From: an uncultured Ruminococcus sp.
Lineage (GTDB): Bacteria > Bacillota > Clostridia > Oscillospirales > Ruminococcaceae
Length of the DNA: 64,000 nt
Assembly: GCF_934476685.1 (NCBI RefSeq)
Contig: NZ_CAKSNX010000006.1
Coordinates: 72,903-136,902 of the forward strand
Direction of reading: 5' to 3'
Made by a program: the position numbers and the translations under genes. The notes beneath the pieces were generated by a model. The model was given only the letters and a program-made list of their open reading frames with translations. It was not told where the DNA came from and did not search any database. Positions 1-8,104 of the stretch are shown here, piece after piece (positions within the stretch are counted from its first letter, which is position 1; the number at the start of each line of letters is the position of its first letter).

Positions 1-657
1 GTAAACGATCAGATAACAAAGCTCGACAAGATAATAAAGAGCTATGACAAGAACGGCATGATAATCGGTGAGGCTGCCGCAACAAAGGACCTTATCACTA
101 TCACCGACCACGACTTCGCAGTAGTTAATACAGTTTCGATCGCTGCGATCTTCGTAATTATCCTTATCGCACTCAAATCCGTTTCACTTCCTATCATTCT
201 CGTAGCGGTCATCGAATTCGCTATCACAGTAAATATGGGTATCCCATGCTTTACAAATACAACGATACCGTTCATCGCATCGGTAGTTATCGGTACTATC
301 CAGCTCGGTGCTACCGTTGACTACGCTATCCTGATGACAACAAGATACAAGGAAGAAAGAAACGCAGGCAAGGATAAGACAGAGGCTGTCACGATCGCAC
401 TTTCAACTTCAATGAAGTCCATTATGGTCAGCGCTCTCGGATTCTTCGCATCGACATTCGGCGTAGGAGTTTACTCCAGCGTAGATATGATCTCACAGCT
501 TTGTACGCTGATGTCAAGAGGCGCTCTCATAAGCATGGTAACGGTTATATGCGTTCTTCCATCAATGCTTATGCTTTTCGACAAGGTAATCATTCATACA
601 ACAATGGGTATGCGTCCAAAAAAGGAAAAGCTCTACAAGCTTCCTGAAATTCACTAA
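1..657 (+). CDS. MMPL/RND-family transporter, C-terminal fragment
   Basis: This is the last 218 codons of a larger gene that begins before the window; the frame is open from base 1. Several hydrophobic segments are separated by a cytoplasmic stretch containing TRYKEERNAGKDK. The motif GATVDYAIL lies in a membrane segment and matches the conserved Gly-x-x-x-Asp-Tyr region of MMPL proteins, which carries proton-relay residues in that family. MMPL proteins export lipids, peptides or drugs using the proton gradient. The stop codon is followed after 17 bases by the next gene, so the two are very probably co-transcribed. The substrate cannot be deduced. The family call is firm, the function open. 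Confidence 0.85.
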   Translation, partial: VNDQITKLDKIIKSYDKNGMIIGEAAATKDLITITDHDFAVVNTVSIAAIFVIILIALKSVSLPIILVAVIEFAITVNMGIPCFTNTTIPFIASVVIGTIQLGATVDYAILMTTRYKEERNAGKDKTEAVTIALSTSMKSIMVSALGFFASTFGVGVYSSVDMISQLCTLMSRGALISMVTVICVLPSMLMLFDKVIIHTTMGMRPKKEKLYKLPEIH

Positions 658-674
658 AAAGGAGATAACGACTT

Positions 675-3203
675 ATGAAAAATTATACAAGAGTAATCGC
701 AGGCGCTTTAGCCGTACTTATTTCAGCCGGTTCAACAGGCATCTATGCTCTGGCTAACTCAGATGATTCATCAGCCGACAGCAAGGCAGCAGTTTCTGAG
801 TTCTCTTCAAAAGACAAAAAAGATAAATCTTCAGACAAGTCAGATAAGAAGTCCTCAAAGTCAGATAAAAGCACAGTTCAGGCTAAGGACGAAACAGTTT
901 ACGTTATCACAGATGCAAACGGTACAAGAACAAAGACCGTTGTCAGCGATTGGCTGAAAAACCCTGAGGGCAAAAAGTCCCTGCCTGACGTTTCAAATCT
1001 GACAAAGATAGAAAACGTAAAGACAGATGAGGATTACAGTGCAAACGGCGAGAACCTCACATGGAACACAGAGGGCGGAGATATCTACTACAAGGGCTAC
1101 TCCGATTCAGAGCTTCCTGTTGACATCAAGGTAACTTACAAGCTGGACGGCAAGACAGTTACTCCGGATCAGCTGGTAGGCAAGAGCGGAAAGCTTACAG
1201 TAAGATACGATTACACAAACAACTCCAAAAAGACAGTTAAGATAGACGGCAAGAACACAGACATCTACACACCATTCATGATGGCAACAGGCGTTATCCT
1301 CGACACAGATATCTTCACAAACGTTGAGGCAACAAACGGCAAGGTGCTTTCCGACGGCAGCAGACAGATCCTCGTAGGCTGTGCTCTTCCGGGACTCACT
1401 CAGAGCCTTGGTCTTGAGGACAATGACGATATCGACATTCCTGAGTATTTCGAGTTCACAGCTGATGTAAAGAACTTCGAGATCGGAACTTCTATCACTA
1501 TCGGCACAAGCAGCATCTTCTCAGAGATCAACTTTGATGATATCGACGGCATAGACGAACTTAAGGATAAGCTCGGCGACCTTGCAGACGCTTCCGACAA
1601 GCTTGCAGACGGCACATCTGAGCTTTATGACGGACTTAAAAAGCTGCAGGATTCCTCAGGAACACTTATCGACGGCATCGGTCAGCTTTATGACGGTTCA
1701 AAGACTCTTGACGACGGTGCAAAAACTCTCAGCAGCGGTGCTTCACAGCTGGCTGACGGAGCTAAAACTCTTGACAGCTCAACAAACACTCTTCTCAACG
1801 GCATCATTACTGCAAGGGACGGTTCTTCCGCACTGGTTACAGGTTTTGCTCAGGTAAATAAGGGCGTAACAGACCTTAAGTCGGGTTCATCATCACTTTC
1901 AACAGGTCTTTCCACAGCAGATCAGGGCGCAAAGCAGGTAAAGGACGGCGCTGCAACAGTAGCATCAGGTTCACAGCAGCTTGCTGACGGCGCAAACACA
2001 CTTAACAACGGCGCATACAGCGTTGCAACAGGTTCAAAGAAACTTTCAGACGGTGCTAAAACTCTTAACGATTCAACAAAGCAGCTTGCAGGCGGAATCA
2101 CAAGCGCAAAGAAAGGCTCTGCCGCTCTCGTAAGCGGTATCGGCCAGGTAAGCGACGGAATAGACGCACTTTCAGCAGGCGCAGCTGCTCTTCCTGAACA
2201 GATACAGGGTATGACAGCATCTATCACTTCTGCCGCTGACAGCCTTGACAGCACTATCGCATACAACAAGCAGGTCCTTGCAGGACTTCAGAACATATAC
2301 GCTCAGAATCCTGACGAATCAGTTGCAACAATGATCGCAACTCTTGAACAGACTATCGCAGGTCAGGAGCAGATCTCAGCAGGTCTTAGAGCAGGCGCAT
2401 CAAGTGCAGAAACTGACCTTTCAACTCTTACAAACGGCATTGCCGCTCTTAAGACAGGCATCGCATCAGTTTCAAAGGGTGCTGAATCCCTTGACGCAGG
2501 TCTTGCAGAACTTGACGAGGGCGCAAAGGCACTCTCCGCAGGAACAAACGAGCTGTACACAAGCTCCAAGACACTCTCCAGCGGCGCACAGCAGGTTTCA
2601 AACGGCGCATATCAGGTATCAACAAACAGCAAAAAGCTTGCTGACGGCGCAAGCACACTTTCAGAGGGTACAAAGAGCCTCTCAACAGGTGTTACATCTG
2701 CAAGCACAGGCGCTAAGCAGCTTGACAGCGGCGTAGGTACTCTCAGCGCAGGTATCGGTCAGCTTTCAGACGGCGCAACAAGCCTTAACTCAGGTCTTAA
2801 CCAGCTTGCTGACGGCGGAAGTCAGCTCAAGGCAGGCACAAACACTATCTACAACTCAGTAGTTCAGCTCTCACAGGGCGCAGCACAGCTTTCAGACGGC
2901 AGCGGCAGCCTGTTCAGCGGTATCGCAACCCTTAAGAGCGGTTCAGGCGAACTTGTTGACGGCGTAGGACAGCTCGTTGACGGTGCTAAGGAACTTAAGG
3001 ACGGTATGGAGAAGTTCAAGAAGGAAGGCATCGACAAGATCATCGACGCTTATGACGATGACATCAAGCCTCTCTTCAACAGACTTGAACAGCTCCAGAA
3101 ACTCAGCGAAGAGTATGATTCATTCTCAGGTATTGCTGACGGTGTAGAGGGCGAAGTTAAGTTCATTTACGAAACAGCAGCTATCGAAGCCAAGGACGAA
3201 TAA
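675..3203 (+). CDS. Secreted YhgE/Pip-like repeat protein (partner of MMPL transporter)
   Basis: An 842-residue protein with an N-terminal signal segment (residues 7-27) and a Ser/Lys/Asp-rich low-complexity region (about 30-75). A globular domain follows (about 75-290). Then come roughly 500 residues of short repeats with Asp-Gly or Ser-Gly every 7 or 11 residues, for example LADGAKTLDSS and LSDGATSLNSG. This pattern is typical of the X-heptad and helical-rod regions found in YhgE/Pip-type proteins. Unlike full YhgE/Pip proteins, I see no C-terminal membrane segments; it ends in a charged tail. An AAGGAG site lies 11 bases before the ATG. Its position directly after the MMPL gene suggests an extracytoplasmic accessory rod for that exporter (inference). 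Confidence 0.75.
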   Translation: MKNYTRVIAGALAVLISAGSTGIYALANSDDSSADSKAAVSEFSSKDKKDKSSDKSDKKSSKSDKSTVQAKDETVYVITDANGTRTKTVVSDWLKNPEGKKSLPDVSNLTKIENVKTDEDYSANGENLTWNTEGGDIYYKGYSDSELPVDIKVTYKLDGKTVTPDQLVGKSGKLTVRYDYTNNSKKTVKIDGKNTDIYTPFMMATGVILDTDIFTNVEATNGKVLSDGSRQILVGCALPGLTQSLGLEDNDDIDIPEYFEFTADVKNFEIGTSITIGTSSIFSEINFDDIDGIDELKDKLGDLADASDKLADGTSELYDGLKKLQDSSGTLIDGIGQLYDGSKTLDDGAKTLSSGASQLADGAKTLDSSTNTLLNGIITARDGSSALVTGFAQVNKGVTDLKSGSSSLSTGLSTADQGAKQVKDGAATVASGSQQLADGANTLNNGAYSVATGSKKLSDGAKTLNDSTKQLAGGITSAKKGSAALVSGIGQVSDGIDALSAGAAALPEQIQGMTASITSAADSLDSTIAYNKQVLAGLQNIYAQNPDESVATMIATLEQTIAGQEQISAGLRAGASSAETDLSTLTNGIAALKTGIASVSKGAESLDAGLAELDEGAKALSAGTNELYTSSKTLSSGAQQVSNGAYQVSTNSKKLADGASTLSEGTKSLSTGVTSASTGAKQLDSGVGTLSAGIGQLSDGATSLNSGLNQLADGGSQLKAGTNTIYNSVVQLSQGAAQLSDGSGSLFSGIATLKSGSGELVDGVGQLVDGAKELKDGMEKFKKEGIDKIIDAYDDDIKPLFNRLEQLQKLSEEYDSFSGIADGVEGEVKFIYETAAIEAKDE

Positions 3204-3223
3204 AAATACTTAAATAACCCAGA

Positions 3224-3256
3224 GGCGGACGGTCATATGACCGCCCGCTTTTTGCT
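3224..3256 (+). terminator. Rho-independent terminator of the MMPL operon
   Basis: The stem pairs GCGG-a-CGGTCAT with ATGACCG-CCCGC and is followed by TTTTTGCTTTT. It lies 20 bases after the stop of the repeat-protein gene. Confidence 0.85.
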
Positions 3257-3361
3257 TTTGGTATAAGTATATGTGTCACCAAAATTGTGCGACTATTAAA
3301 TTTTATTGACCGCTTATAAAAGTAAGTGGAATTATTACGATATATTTGTTCAAAAAATGCA

Positions 3362-3390
3362 TTGAAAAAAGTCGGGGTATGTCATATAAT
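3362..3390 (+). promoter_or_regulatory. Sigma-A promoter of the antiporter gene
   Basis: TTGAAA, 17-base spacer, TATAAT. The predicted start near 3397 leaves a leader of about 140 bases before the antiporter ATG. Confidence 0.75.
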
Positions 3391-3396
3391 CAATGT

Positions 3397-3537
3397 GTAT
3401 GGCAAAGTAATGTTACAACCGAATAGAATGATATCTCAGGCAATACCGCTTTGTGCAATGACGCACGATCTTAAAGCAGTATTGCCTTTAGAACGTTTTA
3501 TGAGAACTGTGCCGTCAATCAGTTTAGGGAGGAATAA
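3397..3537 (+). ncRNA. Structured 5' leader of the antiporter mRNA
   Basis: The leader can fold into one long hairpin of three stacked helices. AGGCAATAC (3438-3446) pairs with GTATTGCCT (3479-3487), GCTTT (3448-3452) with AAAGC (3473-3477), and GTGC (3453-3456) with GCAC (3463-3466). A second stem, AACTG/CAGTT (3505-3524), sits just before the GGGAGG ribosome binding site (3527-3532). I do not recognise a known riboswitch class. Leader-borne ion or nucleotide sensing is common for cation transporters, so a regulatory role is plausible but only inferred. Confidence 0.45.
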
Positions 3538-3539
3538 AA

Positions 3540-4817
3540 ATGGAAGAATACAATTATATACTGTTTTTGGCTATAATCTTGCTTTCTACCAAAATTCTTG
3601 GTCTTGTTACCAAAAAGCTAAAGCTTCCGCAGGTAGTGGGAGCGCTCTGTGCAGGCGTTATACTTGGTCCTGCCGTACTTAACGTTGTGGGTGAAACTGA
3701 ATTCATCTCCGATCTTTCCGAACTCGGCGTTATCGTGCTGATGTTCACCGCTGGTCTTCAGACGGATATCTCCGACCTGAAAAAGACGGGTAAAGCCTCA
3801 TTCATCATCGCTCTGCTCGGTGTTATCGTGCCGCTTCTGGGCGGTTTCGGACTTGCCGCTGCTTTCGGCGTAGGAAAGGGCGAAAACCTTTCTTCATCAC
3901 TTACTCTCCAGCACATCTTCATCGGTATCGTACTTACCGCAACATCAGTTTCGATCACTGTTGAAACTCTTAAAGAGCTTGGAAAGCTCTCCACCCGTGC
4001 AGGAAACGCTATCCTCGGCGCTGCTATCATCGACGATATCCTCGGTATCATCGCCCTTACTCTTATCACCAGCCTTGCTGATACAAGCGTAAGCGTAGTA
4101 ACAGTTCTGCTTAAGATACTTGCTTTCTTCGTTGTGGCTATCGGCTGTACAGTTGCTTACCACATCGTATTTACAAAGTGGAGAAAGAGAGACAAGAAGG
4201 ACCTCAGAAGACACGTTATCGTTACCTTTGTTTTCTGCCTCGGTATGTCATACATAGCTGAATTCTTCGGCGTTGCAGATATCACAGGTTCTTTCGTAGC
4301 TGGTCTTGCTATCTCACAGGCTAAGGACGTAGCTTACATTTCAAACAGATTTGAAACACTCTCATATATGCTCCTTTCACCTATCTTCTTCGCAAGCATA
4401 GGACTTAATATGGGTCATATAAGCATGGATTCAAAAATGGTCATCTTCACCATTCTGCTCCTCGTTGTCGCAGTTATAACAAAGATCATCGGCTGCGGAC
4501 TTGGCGCAAAGGTATGCAAGTACACAAACAAGGAAAGCGTACAGATAGCTATGGGTATGATATCCCGTGGTGAAGTCGCACTTATCGTTGCGGCAAAGGG
4601 ACAAAAGCTCGGTCTTATGTCAGACGCAGTTTTCGCACCTATCGTAATCATGGTAGTTGCCACAACGATCATCACACCTATCTTCCTTAAGATCGTATTC
4701 AAGGACAGCAACGATGAGATCGTTGAAACAGAAGTCCTCAAGGGCAAGAGCCAGTTCGAGGAATACGAGCGTGAAACTCAGGAAGCTCTCCTCAAAAACG
4801 AAAATTCAGATAATTGA
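3540..4817 (+). CDS. Cation:proton antiporter (CPA2/Kef type)
   Basis: A 425-residue membrane protein made almost entirely of about 12 hydrophobic helices, the usual size of the transport domain of CPA2 exchangers. The motifs LPQVVGALCAGVILGP near the N terminus, GAAIIDDILG in the middle and SRGEVALIVA near the C terminus are typical. The Asp-Asp pair of GAAIIDDILG is in the ion-binding site of this family. There is no C-terminal TrkA-N/RCK domain, only a short charged tail. It probably exchanges Na+ or K+ for protons across the cytoplasmic membrane. GGGAGG precedes the ATG by 7 bases. Gene and family are firm; the ion is not known. Confidence 0.9.
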   Translation: MEEYNYILFLAIILLSTKILGLVTKKLKLPQVVGALCAGVILGPAVLNVVGETEFISDLSELGVIVLMFTAGLQTDISDLKKTGKASFIIALLGVIVPLLGGFGLAAAFGVGKGENLSSSLTLQHIFIGIVLTATSVSITVETLKELGKLSTRAGNAILGAAIIDDILGIIALTLITSLADTSVSVVTVLLKILAFFVVAIGCTVAYHIVFTKWRKRDKKDLRRHVIVTFVFCLGMSYIAEFFGVADITGSFVAGLAISQAKDVAYISNRFETLSYMLLSPIFFASIGLNMGHISMDSKMVIFTILLLVVAVITKIIGCGLGAKVCKYTNKESVQIAMGMISRGEVALIVAAKGQKLGLMSDAVFAPIVIMVVATTIITPIFLKIVFKDSNDEIVETEVLKGKSQFEEYERETQEALLKNENSDN

Positions 4818-4830
4818 TCTGATATAAAAC

Positions 4831-4866
4831 AAAGGCTTGTCGGTATAAACTGACAAGCCTTTTCTT
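4831..4866. terminator. Bidirectional terminator between antiporter and histidine kinase genes
   Basis: AAAGGCTTGTC and GACAAGCCTTT form an 11-bp stem with a run of T on one side and A on the other. It lies between convergent genes and can serve both. Confidence 0.85.
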
Positions 4867-4875
4867 ATTGTATTT

Positions 4876-5958
4876 TTATTCTGATATATCAGCTGCGTTA
4901 TCTGGCAGCTGAACGATAAATTTTGTGCCTGCTCCATACTGGGATTCTACCCTTATGTCGCCGTCATTAAGCTCGATTATACGCTTTACAAGAGGCAGTC
5001 CCAGACCGCTGCCCTCAGCGGAATGAGCCTTATCGCCCTGATAGAAACGCTCAAAAATATGGTGGATAGTTTCCTCTTTCATTCCTATCCCCTTATCTGA
5101 AACCACCGCCTTTATTTTCCCCTCCGACCTTTTCAGCGAAATGCTTATAACACTGTCCTCAGGGGAAAATTTTATTGCGTTGCCGATTATATTCACCCAT
5201 GCCTGTGACAGCATTTCCGCATTGGTAACATAATGTATGCTGTCCATATCAATATCAAACTCTATGTTCTTTGCCGACCACTGCTTTTCCAGCAGAAGTA
5301 TGCAGCTGCGTATCTGTTCATCAAGGGATATCTGTGTCTTATCCGTTACTATCTGCTGATTTTCTAGCTTTGAAAGCATTAATATATTTGACGAAAGGTT
5401 CGTCAGCCGCTTTGATTCGGATATGATTATATCAACATACTGCCGCTTTTTCTCCTCACTGAGATTATCTTTTCTAAGCTGTTTTGCAAAACCCTCGATA
5501 GAAACTATGGGGGTCTTGAATTCGTGGGAAAAGCTGTTGATAAAATTCTCTCTGAACATCTCTATGCCGCCAAGCTCCTGCGCCATTTTATTATAGCTTT
5601 TAACAAGCTCGGATATCTCTCCTGCGCACTCGTTCTCATCAACTCTTACGGAAAAATCACCTTTTTCCACTCTTTTCATTGCCTTTATGACCTTTTCAAC
5701 AGGCTTGACAAGAAACCTTGTCCCCATAAGCGACAGGAAAGAACCGATTATACAGCTGACGATTATGCTGGAGATTATAAGCATAGCAGGTGTTCGCAAT
5801 ATGCTTATGTTCCCGAAAAATTTGTGAAAGATAAGCATTACTGCTCCCGTCAGGAAACCCGACCAGACCATGAGCATAAACACCGACAGCACCACATAGG
5901 CATGAAGGGAATAAAACCTGCTCCCCTCCCCTATTTTATTTCTAAGCCACCTGAACAC
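4876..5958 (-). CDS. Sensor histidine kinase
   Basis: A 360-residue kinase with two membrane segments (about 20-47 and 57-84). They are joined by only about ten residues, so there is almost no extracellular sensor. A HAMP domain follows (about 85-135). The phosphoacceptor is His145 in SHEFKTP. The ATPase domain shows the N box (NIIGNAIKFS), DKGIGM and GSGLGLPLVKRI. The gene starts 16 bases after the response regulator gene, so they form one operon with the regulator first. Kinases with such short loops often sense signals within the membrane or through a partner protein, as is known for intramembrane-sensing kinases. The stimulus is not visible here. Confidence 0.95.
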   Translation of the reverse strand: MFRWLRNKIGEGSRFYSLHAYVVLSVFMLMVWSGFLTGAVMLIFHKFFGNISILRTPAMLIISSIIVSCIIGSFLSLMGTRFLVKPVEKVIKAMKRVEKGDFSVRVDENECAGEISELVKSYNKMAQELGGIEMFRENFINSFSHEFKTPIVSIEGFAKQLRKDNLSEEKKRQYVDIIISESKRLTNLSSNILMLSKLENQQIVTDKTQISLDEQIRSCILLLEKQWSAKNIEFDIDMDSIHYVTNAEMLSQAWVNIIGNAIKFSPEDSVISISLKRSEGKIKAVVSDKGIGMKEETIHHIFERFYQGDKAHSAEGSGLGLPLVKRIIELNDGDIRVESQYGAGTKFIVQLPDNAADISE

Positions 5959-5974
5959 CTTATCACTCCTGCTT

Positions 5975-6646
5975 TCAAAGTTTTACTGCCTTATAGCCAA
6001 GTCCACGGACAGTTGCGATCTCAAAATCCCTGTTGTTTTTCAGACGCTCCCTTATTCGGTTCACATGAACGTCAACCGTCCTCTCATCCGTATCCGACGC
6101 CATATCCCATATCTCGTCCATAAGCTGGCGGCGGGTAAATATCTTTCCCGGGTAAGACAAAAGCTTGTACACAAGCATAAATTCCTTAGGCGGCAGCTCC
6201 GTCACATTCCCATTTTCCTCCACCGTCATTGCGTCATAGTCAAGGACAGTGTTTCCAACAGTTATCTTATGCTCGCTGACTATCTTTGAACGTCTGAGCA
6301 ACGCCTGTATGCGCAGGATCATCTCCTCCTCGTCCACAGGCTTGACCATATAATCGTCCGTACCTGTGCGGAAACCACGCTTCTTGTCCACAGGGGTCTC
6401 TCTTGCCGTCACCATAAGCACAGGAGTTTCTATCCCCGACTTTCTCAGCGTTTCACAAAGCTCATAGCCGTCCATTCTCGGCATCATTATATCCATTATT
6501 ATAAGGTCAACGTGCTTTTCATCAAGGATATCAAGTGCATCTATACCGTCCTTTGCCTCGATAGGTATGTAACCGTTCTCCTCCAGCACATCGCAGGTCA
6601 GTCTGCGTGTGTTCACATCGTCCTCAACTACCATTATATTAAACAT
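5975..6646 (-). CDS. OmpR/PhoB-family response regulator
   Basis: A 223-residue protein with a receiver domain and a C-terminal winged helix. Acidic residues VVEDD (8-10), the phosphoacceptor Asp52 (MDIMMP) and the conserved Lys in YMVKPVDEEE are present. The DNA-binding part carries the usual ending of this family, RTVDVHVNRIRERL and VRGLGYKA. It is co-transcribed with the kinase downstream. The ATG is preceded by GGGAGG at 8 bases. No transporter gene adjoins the pair, so its targets are probably elsewhere. Confidence 0.95.
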   Translation of the reverse strand: MFNIMVVEDDVNTRRLTCDVLEENGYIPIEAKDGIDALDILDEKHVDLIIMDIMMPRMDGYELCETLRKSGIETPVLMVTARETPVDKKRGFRTGTDDYMVKPVDEEEMILRIQALLRRSKIVSEHKITVGNTVLDYDAMTVEENGNVTELPPKEFMLVYKLLSYPGKIFTRRQLMDEIWDMASDTDERTVDVHVNRIRERLKNNRDFEIATVRGLGYKAVKL

Positions 6647-6803
6647 TCCATATACCTCCCTGCCTGCAAATATATCTTTTATAATTGTACAGAAAAAATA
6701 TTAACAGCGTATTAACTTACCTCACAATATATTGATATATGTAAATTTTTTATCCGTGAAATTGGTCAAAACGTCAAAAATTTCATAATATTAATCATAA
6801 CTA

Positions 6804-6832
6804 TTGACAAAATGACCGAAGATGTTTATAAT
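6804..6832 (+). promoter_or_regulatory. Consensus promoter of the LacI-family gene
   Basis: TTGACA, 17-base spacer, TATAAT: a full match to the sigma-A consensus, 41 bases before the ATG. Confidence 0.85.
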
Positions 6833-6872
6833 TAAGTTAATATTACTTCATTTTTAATATACGGAGGACTTT

Positions 6873-7889
6873 ATGAAAAAATCTGTTACCCTGATCGACA
6901 TAGCAAAAGCCTGCAATACCAGCAATGTAACAGTCTCAAAAGCTCTTGCCGATAAAAGCGGTGTCAGCGACGAGCTGCGTGAAAAGATCAAACGTGTTGC
7001 GGAAGAGCTTGGCTATGTAACGCCAAAGGCGGGTGCGGCTAAGAAAAAAAGCAATATCGGTGTGCTTATCCCCGCAAAATTCATCAACCCTAACGGTTCA
7101 TTCTACTGGGCATTGTACAACTACCTTGTTCAGCGTCTGAAGCGTGAGAACCTCTACTGCATAATCGAAAATCTGGAGCAGGAGGACGAAGATAACCTTA
7201 TCCCGCCGCATTTTGTCACGGATAAGAAGATATCCGCACTCATCTCCCTCGGACAGCTTTCTGACAGCTATGCTCAGATGCTTGCAGAACACGTTGAGCA
7301 TCTTATACTGCTCGATTATTATGTACCTGGGCTGAAAGTTGACTCTATCGTCACGAACGGCTATAACGGCGGCTATAAGCTTGCCTCATACCTTATCAGC
7401 ATGGGACACAAGAAGATAGGTTACATAGGCTCACGTTTCGCCACATCAAGCATTTTTGACAGATATATGGGCTATCTCAAAGCAATGATAGAGCATGATT
7501 TTGAAATCAAGGACGAATGGATAATAGAGGATCGTGACAAGCGTGACTTTATTACAATGAAATTCCCTGACAAGGAAAATATGCCGACAGCTTTTGTCTG
7601 CAACTGTGATGAGGCTGCGTACAATGCGATACGCCAGCTGCGTTCTATGGGTTATTCTGTACCAGAGGATATATCCATCGTGGGATATGACAACTATCTT
7701 ATTTCCGAGATATCAAATCCGACTATCACGACCATTAACGTTGACGCTGAGTATATGGCTGATCTTACAGTACAAACTTTGCTTTCAAGAATAAACAATC
7801 CTAATGGGGTTTACAGAATGAGGACTATCGAGGGTGATCTTGTTATAAAGAACTCGGTTCTTCCACGTCCTGAAAACAGAATAGACTGA
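6873..7889 (+). CDS. LacI-family transcriptional regulator
   Basis: A 338-residue regulator. The N-terminal helix-turn-helix (VTLIDIAKACNTSNVTVSKAL) and hinge are followed by a periplasmic-binding-protein-like core (about 60-330). That core includes the typical segments GHKKIGYIG, AFVCNCDEAAYNAIRQL and ISIVGYDNY. It is alone between its own consensus promoter and terminator, with no sugar transport genes beside it, so it probably acts in trans. LacI proteins bind CG-centred palindromes, and this window holds several such sites upstream of secreted-protein genes (17693, 18787, 21081, 23888, 46871). Whether this protein or a CcpA encoded elsewhere reads them cannot be told from sequence. GGAGG lies 7 bases before the ATG. 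Confidence 0.93.
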   Translation: MKKSVTLIDIAKACNTSNVTVSKALADKSGVSDELREKIKRVAEELGYVTPKAGAAKKKSNIGVLIPAKFINPNGSFYWALYNYLVQRLKRENLYCIIENLEQEDEDNLIPPHFVTDKKISALISLGQLSDSYAQMLAEHVEHLILLDYYVPGLKVDSIVTNGYNGGYKLASYLISMGHKKIGYIGSRFATSSIFDRYMGYLKAMIEHDFEIKDEWIIEDRDKRDFITMKFPDKENMPTAFVCNCDEAAYNAIRQLRSMGYSVPEDISIVGYDNYLISEISNPTITTINVDAEYMADLTVQTLLSRINNPNGVYRMRTIEGDLVIKNSVLPRPENRID

Positions 7890-7899
7890 TAATTACTTT

Positions 7900-7934
7900 A
7901 TCACCTGCTGCGATACTGCGGCAGGTGATTTTTT
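7900..7934 (+). terminator. Terminator of the LacI-family gene
   Basis: ATCACCTGC pairs with GCAGGTGAT and is followed by TTTTT. Confidence 0.9.
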
Positions 7935-7964
7935 ATGTGATGAAATTTTTTTGCTGATATATAT

Positions 7965-8064
7965 GCACCAAAAACCCATACATAACTTGGCATGTAAGTG
8001 CAAAACCCACACATGACTTGGTATGTAAGTGCAAAACCCACGTATGACTTGGCATACGTGGGTT
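7965..8064. repeat. Three tandem hairpin repeats at the 3' end of cysK
   Basis: Three head-to-tail units (7965-7999, 8000-8030, 8031-8064) share gcaaaaCCCA, acttgg and atgtaagt. The third unit contains a perfect 12-bp inverted repeat, AACCCACGTATG and CATACGTGGGTT, around the loop ACTTGG. On the minus strand this is followed by T-rich sequence and would terminate cysK. The other two units keep the loop but have weakened stems, as if copies of a terminator had been duplicated and then decayed. Confidence 0.8.
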
Positions 8065-8104
8065 GGCAAATTTATGATGTTATCTTTTCTGACTATACTA
8101 TATA

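Noticed and set aside
3326..3682. 118-codon open frame overlapping the antiporter leader and start
   Set aside because: It covers the promoter and the structured leader, has no ribosome site, and its product looks random.
5524..6123. 199-codon frame antisense to the histidine kinase and regulator genes
   Set aside because: It shadows two strongly conserved genes and has no initiation signals.
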